Below are positions 4,626 to 11,411 of a stretch of DNA of 16,274 bases, in pieces. The notes below the pieces were generated by a model that searched no databases, was not told where the DNA came from, and worked only from the letters and a program-made list of their open reading frames with translations. Where the stretch lies: positions 1 to 16,274 of the forward strand of contig CAZJAI010000005.1 of assembly GCA_964544355.1 (NCBI GenBank). Direction: 5' to 3'. The stretch comes from Chaera sp964544355 (GTDB lineage Bacteria > Patescibacteriota > Saccharimonadia > Saccharimonadales > Saccharimonadaceae). Position 1 is the stretch's first letter; each line of letters starts with the position of its first letter. The translations under genes were made by a program, and so were the position numbers.

Positions 4626-6803
4626 TTAAACCAGCTGCCGTTCGGCGCGCCCCAGCAGCACGGCGTTAACCGCCACAATGATTGACGAAACCGACATCAG
4701 CAGGGCGGCAACCTCCGGCCGCAGGGTCAGCCCCAGCGGAGGGTAAAGCACGCCGGCGGCTACCGGTATGGCGGCCAAGTTGTAAACGCTGGCCCAGGCC
4801 AGATTTTGTTTCATTTTACGCACCGTCGCCTTGCTGAGGATGATTGATTTTAAAATATCGGCCGGATCTGATTTCATTAAAACTACTTTGGCAGTTTCAA
4901 TGGCCACGTCGGTGCCGGCGCCAATGGCGATGCCGATATCGGCCTGCGCCAGGGCCGGCGCGTCATTCACGCCGTCGCCCACCATGGCGACGAACTTGCC
5001 CTCTTTCTGCAGCTTTTTAACGTAGCTGGCCTTGTCGGCCGGCAGCACTTCGGCGAACACCCTTTGAATGCCCAGCTGCCGGGCGATGGCCTGCGCCGTC
5101 GAACGGTTGTCACCGGTAATCATAGCCACTTCCAGGCCCAGGCGCCGCATCTGCTTGATGGTGGCGGCGGCCGTGGGCTTGATCGGGTCCTGGGCCGCCA
5201 GCACGCCAGCGGCCTGCCCGTCTACCGCCAGCAGCATCACCGTTTTACCCTGTTCTAGCAGCTGGTCCAGCGGCCTTTGCACCGGCGCCAGCTTAACGCC
5301 CTTGTCTTTTAACAGCTTGGCGGTTCCCACCAACACCTGCCGGCCGGCCACCCGCGCCTCTATGCCGTGACCGGCGATCGAGTTCAACCGGCTGACCTCG
5401 GACGCAGGCTTGACCGAGCGCTGCCTGGCGGCTTCCAGCACCGCCGCGCTGAGCGGGTGGCTGGAGCCGGATTCGGCGGCCGCGGCCAGCGCCAGCACTT
5501 CTGCTTGATTCCATCCCTTGGCGACGGCTATATCGGTAATGACCGGTTTGCCTTCGGTCAGAGTGCCGGTTTTATCAAGTACCACGGCCTGAATCTTTGA
5601 CGCCCCTTCAAGTGTGGCCGCGTCTTTTATCAGAATGCTGTGCTTGGCCCCCAAGCCGGTACCTACGGCTACCGCTGTCGGCGTGGCCAGGCCCAGGGCG
5701 TCGGGGCAGGCTATGACTACCGTCGAAATGGCCAGGGTCAGCGCGAAAATCAACGGCTGGCCCATCACTAGATACCATACGCCGAAAGTCAGCAGGCCGG
5801 CCGATGCCGCCAGAATTACCAGGTAACCGGCAAAACGGTCCGCCAGGCGCTGCCCAGGCGCCTTGGAGTTTTGCGCCGTCTCGACCATCTTAACTATCTG
5901 AGCCAGCGCCGTATCGCTGCCCACTTTGGTGGCCTTAAAGCGCACCGTGCCCGACTGATTGATCGAGCCGGCCACCACTTCGTCGCCAGGGGCCTTCGGC
6001 ACCGGCAACGATTCGCCGCTTACCAGGGCCTCGTCGATCGAGGTTTCGCCCTGACTCACCACGCCGTCAACCGGCACCTTGTCGCCCGGCTTTAACACCA
6101 GTAAATCACCTACCCGCAACTGGGCCGTATCTACCAGCTCTTCGCGGCCGTCGGGGCCAATGCGGCGCGCCTTGGGAGGCACCAGATCAAACAAAGCCTG
6201 CAGGGCGTCGGTGGTGCCGCGGCGCGATTTCATCTCCATCCAGTGGCCGAACAGCACGAAAGTAATCAGCAGGGCCGCCGCCTCGTAAAAGCTGTCGCGG
6301 CCGCCGGTCAGAGTAAGCGCCACGCTAAAACCGTAGGCGGCGGTAATGCCGAGGGCGATCAGCACCGCCATGTTCAAGGTTTTCTGCTTAAGGGCGTGAT
6401 AGCTGGAATACAAAAAAATCCAGCCGGCATAAAAAAACACCGGCGTGGTTAAGATCAGCAACAGCCACGACGGCGGCAGCGGCGTCGGCAGGTTCAGCCC
6501 CAGCAAACGCTCGCCCACCGGCGAGTAAGCGATGATCGGCAACGACAGAGCCAACGCGAAAAAGAACTTGTTGCGGATATCCAGCTCCATCATCCTGGCC
6601 ATTTCACGGCCGGCCAACCCGCCATGCTCCATGCCCATCGTCATGGTCATGCTCATTTTGAATTTTTCCAAAAAGCTCATGCGCCCGGACTGCATCATCT
6701 GAGCGTGATGATCGTGCCCGGAATGCTCGGAGTGCTGCGCCCCCATGACGGCAGCCGGTTGGTTGGCCTTCTCGGCGTGTTCGTTCGGATGACAATGCGG
6801 CAT
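4626..6803 (-). CDS. Heavy-metal P1B-type ATPase with CPD motif (CopB-like layout)
   Basis: A 725-residue membrane ATPase that should export a metal ion from the cytoplasm. The first 72 residues are rich in histidine (9) and methionine (13) and contain no CxxC heavy-metal-associated domain, as in CopB-type pumps. Then come several membrane helices beginning at about 80, the actuator domain with SGES, the intramembrane motif Cys366-Pro-Asp368, the phosphorylation site D410KTGT, the P1B-specific His449-Pro450, the hinge GDGVNDAPALAQAD, and two final helices with YN and RPEVAALLMSVSS. The metal-site motif CPD is neither CPC (Cu+, Zn2+) nor CPH (CopB type). The gene begins two bases after the repressor's stop, with AGGGG inside the repressor's end as its ribosome site, so the two are one operon. 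Copper is the default guess from the N-terminus; the substrate is unproven. Confidence 0.93.
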   Translation of the reverse strand: MPHCHPNEHAEKANQPAAVMGAQHSEHSGHDHHAQMMQSGRMSFLEKFKMSMTMTMGMEHGGLAGREMARMMELDIRNKFFFALALSLPIIAYSPVGERLLGLNLPTPLPPSWLLLILTTPVFFYAGWIFLYSSYHALKQKTLNMAVLIALGITAAYGFSVALTLTGGRDSFYEAAALLITFVLFGHWMEMKSRRGTTDALQALFDLVPPKARRIGPDGREELVDTAQLRVGDLLVLKPGDKVPVDGVVSQGETSIDEALVSGESLPVPKAPGDEVVAGSINQSGTVRFKATKVGSDTALAQIVKMVETAQNSKAPGQRLADRFAGYLVILAASAGLLTFGVWYLVMGQPLIFALTLAISTVVIACPDALGLATPTAVAVGTGLGAKHSILIKDAATLEGASKIQAVVLDKTGTLTEGKPVITDIAVAKGWNQAEVLALAAAAESGSSHPLSAAVLEAARQRSVKPASEVSRLNSIAGHGIEARVAGRQVLVGTAKLLKDKGVKLAPVQRPLDQLLEQGKTVMLLAVDGQAAGVLAAQDPIKPTAAATIKQMRRLGLEVAMITGDNRSTAQAIARQLGIQRVFAEVLPADKASYVKKLQKEGKFVAMVGDGVNDAPALAQADIGIAIGAGTDVAIETAKVVLMKSDPADILKSIILSKATVRKMKQNLAWASVYNLAAIPVAAGVLYPPLGLTLRPEVAALLMSVSSIIVAVNAVLLGRAERQLV

Positions 6804-6805
6804 GT

Positions 6806-7087
6806 TTATTTACCCCTTATATTATCCAGATCATACAGCTTCATGAACTCGTTGATGGTTTGCCGATCAAGCGCGCCGGCTTTTTTAACCCGCTCGGCCA
6901 CATGGCTTTTTAGGTGGTTTTCTACCAGCAGCTTGTTCAGCGCGCCCAGCGCCCGCTGCATGGCCAGGCTTTGCACCAGAATATCCATGCAATAGCGGTC
7001 CTGCTCGATTAAGTTAAGCAGGCCGTCGGCTTGCCCTCTGATGATTTTCGCCCTGCGGGCGGCCAATTGCTTGAGTTGATGAGTCAT
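6806..7087 (-). CDS. CsoR/RcnR-family metal-sensing repressor
   Basis: A 93-residue all-helical DNA-binding protein of the CsoR/RcnR (DUF156) family, which forms tetramers that release operator DNA when metal binds. The basic first helix with QLKQLAARRAKIIRGQADGL (3-22 region) and the core RYCMDILVQ...RALGALN identify it. Sensor residues: Cys33, His58 and His62, where copper-sensing CsoR has Cys-His-Cys; in addition His3 is present. That His3-Cys-His-His set is the one used by the nickel/cobalt sensor RcnR. It is the first gene of the operon with the ATPase and should repress its own promoter. No strong Shine-Dalgarno site precedes the ATG (only GGG a few bases upstream). Confidence 0.93.
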   Translation of the reverse strand: MTHQLKQLAARRAKIIRGQADGLLNLIEQDRYCMDILVQSLAMQRALGALNKLLVENHLKSHVAERVKKAGALDRQTINEFMKLYDLDNIRGK

Positions 7088-7156
7088 GAACCCGTTTTTA
7101 ACCCCCTAACCAATTATTCGGCGCTTAACGAACAACGAACTTATTTCTAAATTTCT

Positions 7157-7186
7157 AACATATACCCCCGGGGGGCATCATGTCAA
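7157..7186 (-). promoter_or_regulatory. Promoter of the metal-response operon
   Basis: Minus strand: TTGACA at 7186-7181 (exact consensus), then TATATG at 7164-7159 with a 16-base spacer (or TATGTT at 7162-7157 with 18). An A/T-only stretch directly upstream of the -35 box (7187-7213) could act as an UP element. Predicted start of transcription is near 7150, leaving a leader of about 60 bases before the repressor ATG. Confidence 0.8.
7161..7178 (-). promoter_or_regulatory. Predicted CsoR/RcnR-type operator between -35 and -10
   Basis: The promoter spacer consists of a quasi-palindrome, on the minus strand ATGCCCCCCGGGGGTATA. C/G tracts flanked by AT are the known type of site for this repressor family (C-tract/G-tract with flanking TA). 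A protein bound here would cover both promoter hexamers and block RNA polymerase. The C6 and G5 tracts differ by one base, so the palindrome is not perfect. Confidence 0.7.
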
Positions 7187-7187
7187 C

Positions 7188-7213
7188 AAAAATAAAAAAC
7201 TATTTTTATTTTT
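7188..7213. repeat. A/T-only inverted repeat
   Basis: Positions 7188-7198 pair with 7203-7213 (11 bp, A/T only, four-base loop). It fills the gap between the stop of the upstream small gene (7214-7216) and the -35 box of the metal operon. It could serve as an UP element; being A/T only it would be a weak terminator at best. Confidence 0.5.
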
Positions 7214-7546
7214 TTAAGAAGCGCCGGGATTTCTAAGTTGGGCAAGGGTCTCGCGCATAGCCTGTACGTGCCGGCGGATATTTGCCAGCTCCTCGGGGCT
7301 GCGGTTATGGCTGTCGGGCTTAAAGGGTTGATAATAATCGCGATCCATGGCGGGACGGGTCTCGGGCGCTAAGGCGCCGCCTTGCTTCTTTAGGCCCTTC
7401 GCGCTAGCGAGGCGGTTTTTTAACACTCGCTCCAGTTTGTCTGCCGGCCTTTCATAATACGGTTGCGACCTGTCGCCAAACCGGCGCCATTCGCCGCCGC
7501 CGAGGTCTTTGTACGCTGAAGGCGCCCGAGGTTCCGATTCTGACAT
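7214..7546 (-). CDS. Small hydrophilic protein of unknown function
   Basis: A 110-residue soluble protein I do not recognise. It begins MSESEPRAPSAYKDL, has a charged central region with many Lys/Arg (KLERVLKNRLASAKGLKKQ), several aromatic residues (DYYQPF), and a C-terminal amphipathic helix (NIRRHVQAMRETLAQL). No membrane segment or cysteine motif is seen in this reading; it looks partly disordered. I start it at the ATG at 7546 rather than at an upstream TTG (7564) because that TTG lies before and within the -10 box. With the start chosen here the message would be leaderless. No link to the neighbouring metal operon is visible beyond its position. Confidence 0.65.
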   Translation of the reverse strand: MSESEPRAPSAYKDLGGGEWRRFGDRSQPYYERPADKLERVLKNRLASAKGLKKQGGALAPETRPAMDRDYYQPFKPDSHNRSPEELANIRRHVQAMRETLAQLRNPGAS

Positions 7547-7552
7547 ATTTTT

Positions 7553-7580
7553 ATTATAGCACAATTTATAAAAATATCAA
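7553..7580 (-). promoter_or_regulatory. Strong promoter giving a leaderless mRNA
   Basis: Minus strand: TTGATA at 7580-7575, 16-base spacer, TATAAT at 7558-7553 with a TG-n extension. Only six bases separate the -10 box from the ATG at 7546, so transcription should begin at or next to the A of the start codon. Confidence 0.75.
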
Positions 7581-7629
7581 ACTAGGTGCCGGGCATGGCG
7601 CTGTCCGCCGGGCCCCATAACGTCAAAGT

Positions 7630-7678
7630 GGCCCAAATCCCCTCTTTAGGCGAACCGCCTGCCAAGGGAACCCGGGCC
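7630..7678. other. Nested imperfect hairpin in the intergenic region
   Basis: Three stacked stems share one axis: GGCCC/GGGCC (7630-7634 with 7674-7678), TCCC/GGGA (7638-7641 with 7666-7669) and AGGCG/CGCCT (7648-7652 with 7656-7660) around an AAC loop. It lies 74 bases beyond the end of the 68-residue gene. A short T-run (AGTTTTG) follows on the plus strand only. It may be a terminator, a structured RNA, or a 3' stabilising hairpin. The remainder of 7565-7751 shows no gene. Confidence 0.35.
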
Positions 7679-7751
7679 AGTTTTGACGCACTGTTTGTTT
7701 GGTTACAAGCGTAACACTCAAAGTGCTTGCGCTGCAACAGCAAAATGGCGA

Positions 7752-7958
7752 CTATTTGTTTTTAACTGTCAAAAAGCCGTTGCGGGGGTTTTCGGTGACG
7801 GTCTTGTTGCTGGGCAATTCTGCGGGAGTGCCCTTGGCGCCCTTCTCGTTCTTGCAGAAAAAGTAGATAGTGTACTGTTTGCCGCCCCGCAAGGTAACGT
7901 CTTGCTTGTGCAGGTAATAAGTTACCCCCTTCGAGTTCGTGTGTACGTAAGCTGCCAT
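7752..7958 (-). CDS. Small protein of unknown function, 68 residues
   Basis: A compact, basic 68-residue protein: MAAYVHTNSKGVTYYLHKQD, then a glycine-rich turn, YTIYFF, a lysine-rich loop and a C-terminal TENPRNGFLTVKNK. The alternation of aromatic and polar residues suggests a small beta-sheet fold. I recall similar short proteins with a 'KGvTYYLH...LrGG...IYfF' pattern from candidate-phylum genomes but cannot name a family or function. The start is well supported: AAGGAGG at 7978-7972, about 13 bases before the ATG, and a TTGACA-type promoter upstream. Strong expression signals for so small a protein are notable. No signal peptide or membrane helix. Confidence 0.8.
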   Translation of the reverse strand: MAAYVHTNSKGVTYYLHKQDVTLRGGKQYTIYFFCKNEKGAKGTPAELPSNKTVTENPRNGFLTVKNK

Positions 7959-7998
7959 TGTTTTAGTCTCTCCTCCTTAGTTATTGCTTACGATGACA

Positions 7999-8028
7999 AC
8001 GATACCGCCCATATATCAGGGATGTCAA
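7999..8028 (-). promoter_or_regulatory. Promoter of the 68-residue protein gene
   Basis: Minus strand: TTGACA at 8028-8023, an 18-base spacer, and TATCGT at 8004-7999 (four of six matches). The TGA stop of the upstream 233-codon frame (8027-8025) lies inside the -35 box. Confidence 0.55.
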
Positions 8029-8690
8029 CTATAAATTCTCACGAAGCGGCGCTTAATCAGTAGCCAGACCAGAGCAAAACGCAACCAGCGGGCGGCTATC
8101 CATAGGGCCAGCAACAGAGTAAGCAAAACGCTGAAGCCGGCCGGATCGGGCGTCCAGGCAGGCGATATAAAATCATAGCGATAAAGATCGGCGCGAGGCA
8201 GTTTTAAGCCGGCGGCCGGATCCTGGCCGGGGCTAAGGGAGCCCACCCGTTGCACCACGCATTGCACGTAGTCGTTGCGAAACGAAGCCACGCCGCCGAC
8301 AAACCGGCTGCGGCAGTCTAGGCTGGCCTGTTTGTAAACTTCGCTGCTGGGATTGTTGGCCGAAGCAGCGGCCGCTATAGCGCGGTCGCGGTCGCGAGCG
8401 TACGAAGATTCAAGGTACAACCCGTTTTCCAGGCTGGCGTTCATGTGCGCGCTGACGTAGCGCTGCAGCTCGAGCAGGCTGCTGGCGATTTTGGCTTTGT
8501 CGCCGCTTTTATCGGCCGCGAGCACCGCCGCCCGCCGCTCGATCATGCCGATGTTGTTCAGCCGCAGCAGCGTGGCTGAAACGAACGTCAGCAGCAGCAA
8601 AATCACCAACAGCTGCCAGGTGCGCAGGCGGGCGATTTTGGCGATACGGACGCTCAACGACTCGAGCCGCCGTTGCAGTTTAGTTGTCAT
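8025..8690 (-). CDS. Membrane protein of unknown function with two terminal helices
   Basis: A 221-residue protein if started at the ATG at 8690; a GTG at 8726 would add 12 residues. It has a basic cytoplasmic N-terminus, a transmembrane helix (LLVILLLLTFVSATLL), a largely helical middle region of about 140 residues that contains two cysteines (LDCRSRF and YVQCVVQ) that could form a disulfide, and a second hydrophobic segment near the C-terminus (FSVLLTLLLALWIAARW) followed by an arginine/lysine-rich end. I do not recognise a family. The layout suggests an envelope protein with an exported loop between two membrane anchors. The GTG start has AAGGG abutting it, too close to work well as a ribosome site, and a -10-like TATACT lies at 8754-8749. 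The gene is divergent from murC. Confidence 0.7.
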   Translation of the reverse strand: MTTKLQRRLESLSVRIAKIARLRTWQLLVILLLLTFVSATLLRLNNIGMIERRAAVLAADKSGDKAKIASSLLELQRYVSAHMNASLENGLYLESSYARDRDRAIAAAASANNPSSEVYKQASLDCRSRFVGGVASFRNDYVQCVVQRVGSLSPGQDPAAGLKLPRADLYRYDFISPAWTPDPAGFSVLLTLLLALWIAARWLRFALVWLLIKRRFVRIYS

Positions 8691-8748
8691 AGTCTGTTTA
8701 GAAGTATTGAGACCGGGCCCTACCACCCCTTAGAGACATTTCATGATA

Positions 8749-8754
8749 AGTATA
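8749..8754 (-). promoter_or_regulatory. -10 box for the two-helix membrane protein gene
   Basis: TATACT on the minus strand, with no clear -35 box. Transcription would begin near 8742, giving a leader of about 50 bases to the ATG at 8690. It faces away from the murC promoter 53 bases to its right. Confidence 0.4.
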
Positions 8755-8806
8755 AACCATGACGGCCCGCGGCGCACCCGGGGCGGCCGCCGCCCTGAGG
8801 CTGGGT

Positions 8807-8812
8807 TATACT
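8807..8812 (+). promoter_or_regulatory. -10 box of murC (leaderless start)
   Basis: TATACT lies seven bases before the murC ATG at 8820. No Shine-Dalgarno site lies between them and no -35 box is evident in the G/C-rich sequence upstream. Transcription should begin at or next to the start codon. Confidence 0.6.
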
Positions 8813-8819
8813 TTAATCC

Positions 8820-10100
8820 ATGCATGTTTATTTTTCGGGAGTAGGCGGCGTGGGCGTGGGGCCGCTGGCCGAGATCGCTCTTGATCTTGGCTACCGGGTT
8901 AGCGGCTCGGATCCGGCGATCAGCCAGCAGACCGCAACCCTCAAAAACCGCGGCGTTGTTATTTGTCAAAACCAGGGCGGCCACGACATGGCCAAGCTGC
9001 ACGAGCTCAACCCGATCGACTGGTTCGTTTACACGTCGGCTCTGCCGCCGGATAACGGAGAGCTGCTGTTCGCCCGACAAAACGGCATCCGCGCCAGCAA
9101 ACGGCACGAGCTGCTTAACCACGTCATCCGGCAGCAACGACTAAAGCTGATAGCGGTAGCCGGCACGCACGGCAAAACCACCACCAGCGCCATGCTGGCA
9201 TGGCTGCTTGGCGGCCTAGGAGAGCCGGTCAGTTATTCCGTTGGCACGGCTTTGAGCTTCGGCCCGAGCGGCCGCTATCAACCCGGCAGCCGCTTTTTTG
9301 TTTACGAATGCGACGAATACGATCGTAACTTCTTGCAGTTTAAACCGGACCTAAGCGTTATCACGTCGCTAGACTACGACCACCCCGATAGCTACGCCAA
9401 GCCAGAGGATTACCGCCAGGCCTTTAGGGACTTTCTAAACCAAAGCGCTATCGGCCTGATGTGGCAGAGCGACGCCGAGTACTTGGGCGTACCGCCCGAG
9501 GCCGGTCATATCAAAATTTATCCCGAAGCAAGCGGCCAGCTGGACGGTATTAGTTTGGCCGGGCCGCATAACCGCCGCAACGCCTTTTTGGCGGTGGCCG
9601 CCGCTGAGCGGCTGCTTGAAGGCGTCCGGCGGGAGAAAATCGTTAAGTTAATCAATAACTTTCCCGGCACGGCGCGCCGTTTTGAAAAACTGGCCGATAA
9701 TTTATACAGCGATTACGCCCATCACCCCAAAGAAATTGCGGCAACTTTGCAATTAGCCGCCGAGTTGTCCGACAAAATAGCGGTGGTGTACCAGCCGCAT
9801 CAAAACCTCAGACAGCACGCCGTGGCCGGCACGTACGGCGGTTGTTTTGAGCCGGCGCGAACCATCTATTGGCTGCCCACCTATCTTTCGCGCGAGGACC
9901 CATCCCTGAAGGTGCTTTCGCCCGCCGAGCTGACGGACGGCCTGGACGAACGCCACCGGATAATCCTATCGGTTTTAGACGACCGGCTGTGGCAGAATAT
10001 CCAAAAAGCCCGCCGGGCGGGCTGCCTTGTGGTGGCTATGAGCGCCGGCAGCCTGGACGGTTGGCTAAGGCAAAAACTGGTCGAAGATACCGAAACTTAA
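8820..10100 (+). CDS. murC: UDP-N-acetylmuramate--L-alanine ligase
   Basis: A 426-residue cytoplasmic ligase that uses ATP to add L-alanine to UDP-N-acetylmuramic acid, the first peptide step in peptidoglycan synthesis. Domain 1 (1-about 100) is the UDP-binding Rossmann fold with GVGGVGVGPLAE at 7-18 and VSGSD at 27-31. Domain 2 holds the ATP P-loop GTHGKTTT at 115-122, the acidic metal-site block YECDEYDRNFL, and GPHNRRNAFLAVAA. Domain 3 begins near RRFEKL and contains YSDYAHHPKEI, a signature of MurC among Mur ligases. The protein is somewhat shorter than typical MurC (about 450-490). Its relative Mpl, which recycles muropeptides, shares these motifs and is the alternative. Start: ATG directly downstream of a -10 box. 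The mscS-like gene follows on the same strand. Confidence 0.9.
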   Translation: MHVYFSGVGGVGVGPLAEIALDLGYRVSGSDPAISQQTATLKNRGVVICQNQGGHDMAKLHELNPIDWFVYTSALPPDNGELLFARQNGIRASKRHELLNHVIRQQRLKLIAVAGTHGKTTTSAMLAWLLGGLGEPVSYSVGTALSFGPSGRYQPGSRFFVYECDEYDRNFLQFKPDLSVITSLDYDHPDSYAKPEDYRQAFRDFLNQSAIGLMWQSDAEYLGVPPEAGHIKIYPEASGQLDGISLAGPHNRRNAFLAVAAAERLLEGVRREKIVKLINNFPGTARRFEKLADNLYSDYAHHPKEIAATLQLAAELSDKIAVVYQPHQNLRQHAVAGTYGGCFEPARTIYWLPTYLSREDPSLKVLSPAELTDGLDERHRIILSVLDDRLWQNIQKARRAGCLVVAMSAGSLDGWLRQKLVEDTET

Positions 10101-10123
10101 CATCCGCGGCCCCGGATTTTAGC

Positions 10124-10132
10124 TGTTATACT
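10124..10132 (+). promoter_or_regulatory. Extended -10 promoter of the MscS-type gene
   Basis: TG-T-TATACT, with the hexamer at 10127-10132, lies between murC and the channel gene. The ATG at 10144 is 11 bases beyond the hexamer, so the leader would be only about four bases. A TTG at 10132 overlaps this box and is therefore unlikely to be the start. Confidence 0.6.
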
Positions 10133-10143
10133 TGGTTACTAAG

Positions 10144-11031
10144 ATGCAAGCCGCGCAAGCGATTCAAAACTTTTTGAACGGTTTTATCCGTGACCACGGT
10201 TTGAATTTTTTAATCATCGTTTTGGTTCTCTGGCTGGCCGGGCGACTGGGCAAAATGCTGATCGGGCGGTTTATCCGCCGGTTCGTGCACCCGACCCACT
10301 TTAAACTCCTTGCCCCCATCGACGTTAAAAAACGCCAAGATACGCTGATCAGCATGTTCGGTGCCCTCTGGTCGGTGAGCGTCTGGGTAGTCGCCATCAT
10401 CATGATCATCCAAGAAATCGGCATTCAAACCGCGCCCCTGCTGGCCAGCGCCGGTATTTTGAGCATTGCCCTGGGGTTCGGCGCCCAATCAATCGTCAAG
10501 GACTTCTTTTCAGGCATATTCATCATTTTAGAAAACCAGTACCGGGTGGGCGATATTGTGGACCTTGACGGATCGGCCGGCACGGTCGAGCATATCACCA
10601 TCCGATCAACCGTGCTGCGCGACACCGACGGCAACGTTCACTACGTGCCCAACGGCAGCATCACCCGAGTCATTAACAAAACCATGGGGTACAGCTTGAT
10701 TAACCTAACCATAGCGGTAGCGGCCGACACCGACGTGGACGATCTGGCGCGGGCGATTAACCGAGTAGGCCGCAAAATGACCGAGGATAAAGATTGGGGC
10801 GATAAGATTTTGGAAGCGCCGCGGTTTTTGAGCATCGGCAGCTTCAGCGACCTGGCCATGGAGGTGAAAATTGTCGGCAAAACCCAGCCATCGGAACAAT
10901 GGGTGGTCACCGGTGAACTGAGGCGGCGCCTGTTGCAGGCGTTTCACCGCCAAGGCATTGTGCTGGCCCAGCTTTTGCCAGGCGCTCTGCTTCAGCCGCC
11001 TGCCGGCAATCGGGCCAAGCCCAAGCCCTAG
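10144..11031 (+). CDS. MscS-family small-conductance mechanosensitive channel
   Basis: A 295-residue inner-membrane channel that opens under membrane tension to release solutes during hypo-osmotic shock. Three transmembrane helices at about 20-38, 71-90 and 97-128; the third carries the glycine/alanine-rich pore helix GILSIALGFGAQSIVKDFFSG that defines the family. The cytoplasmic beta domain follows (YRVGDIVDLDG.AGTVEHITIRSTVLRD.DGNVHYVPNG), then an alpha/beta domain to about 275 and a proline-rich tail. The size and three-helix layout match E. coli MscS rather than the larger MscK/MscM types. I chose the ATG at 10144. The gene ends 14 bases before the stop of the convergent gene; CCAGGC/GCCTGG at 11040-11057 could form a small hairpin between them but has no U-run. 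Confidence 0.92.
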   Translation: MQAAQAIQNFLNGFIRDHGLNFLIIVLVLWLAGRLGKMLIGRFIRRFVHPTHFKLLAPIDVKKRQDTLISMFGALWSVSVWVVAIIMIIQEIGIQTAPLLASAGILSIALGFGAQSIVKDFFSGIFIILENQYRVGDIVDLDGSAGTVEHITIRSTVLRDTDGNVHYVPNGSITRVINKTMGYSLINLTIAVAADTDVDDLARAINRVGRKMTEDKDWGDKILEAPRFLSIGSFSDLAMEVKIVGKTQPSEQWVVTGELRRRLLQAFHRQGIVLAQLLPGALLQPPAGNRAKPKP

Positions 11032-11045
11032 GCGGCAAACCAGGC

Positions 11046-11411
11046 TTAGGGGCCTGGCCGCGGCGGCGTGTCCGGATTAAGCCTGAGCTGGTCGTCTTCC
11101 AGGTTCTGATCTCCAAAATCGCTGCTAGCCTTTAAGTCGCGGGTAGCCTGCTGGTAAAGCTGCATAAACTCGTCTATGGCCGCCGGATTCACCGAGCCGT
11201 TGACATCAAAACTTTTGATTGGCGCCGAAGCCTTTACCTTGGTGCGAGCGCTCTCAAAACCCGGCCGGCTCAGGTCCAGCCGCGATACCCCGCTGCTGAC
11301 ATAAAGTGTCATGCTGATGATCGTCAAAGCCAGGGCTACGCCTACGGCAGCGGCCAGTCCCAAAAAAATCTTGGAGCGAAAGAAGGTTAATAGGCCGCCG
11401 GCCTGATTCAC
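11046..11411 (-). CDS. Small single-helix membrane protein of unknown function
   Basis: A 121-residue protein with one transmembrane helix at about 15-37 (IFLGLAAAVGVALALTII) and a polar exported domain ending in a proline-rich tail (PDTPPRPGP). I do not recognise it. The start codon is GTG and overlaps the TGA stop of the preceding gene (GTGA at 11411-11408), so translation is probably coupled to that gene. A helix containing AIDEFMQLYQQATRDLKAS is the only clear structure in the exported part. It belongs to a three-gene minus-strand unit with the 203-residue protein and the pterin dehydratase-like gene. Confidence 0.7.
   Translation of the reverse strand: MNQAGGLLTFFRSKIFLGLAAAVGVALALTIISMTLYVSSGVSRLDLSRPGFESARTKVKASAPIKSFDVNGSVNPAAIDEFMQLYQQATRDLKASSDFGDQNLEDDQLRLNPDTPPRPGP

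Noticed and set aside
7547..7564. TTG start extending the 110-residue protein by six residues
   Set aside because: The extra codons overlap the TATAAT box, so they would not be in the message.
8691..8726. GTG start for the two-helix membrane protein
   Set aside because: AAGGG abuts the GTG with no spacer and the added residues are Gly/Pro-rich and unlike a membrane protein N-terminus. Not fully excluded.
10132..10143. TTG start for the MscS-type channel
   Set aside because: The TTG lies within the -10 box TATACT and before the expected transcription start; the ATG at 10144 fits both the promoter and the protein.
11040..11057. Hairpin CCAGGC/GCCTGG as a bidirectional terminator between convergent genes
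   Set aside because: Short stem and no U-run on either strand; it may help stop transcription but I cannot support the call.
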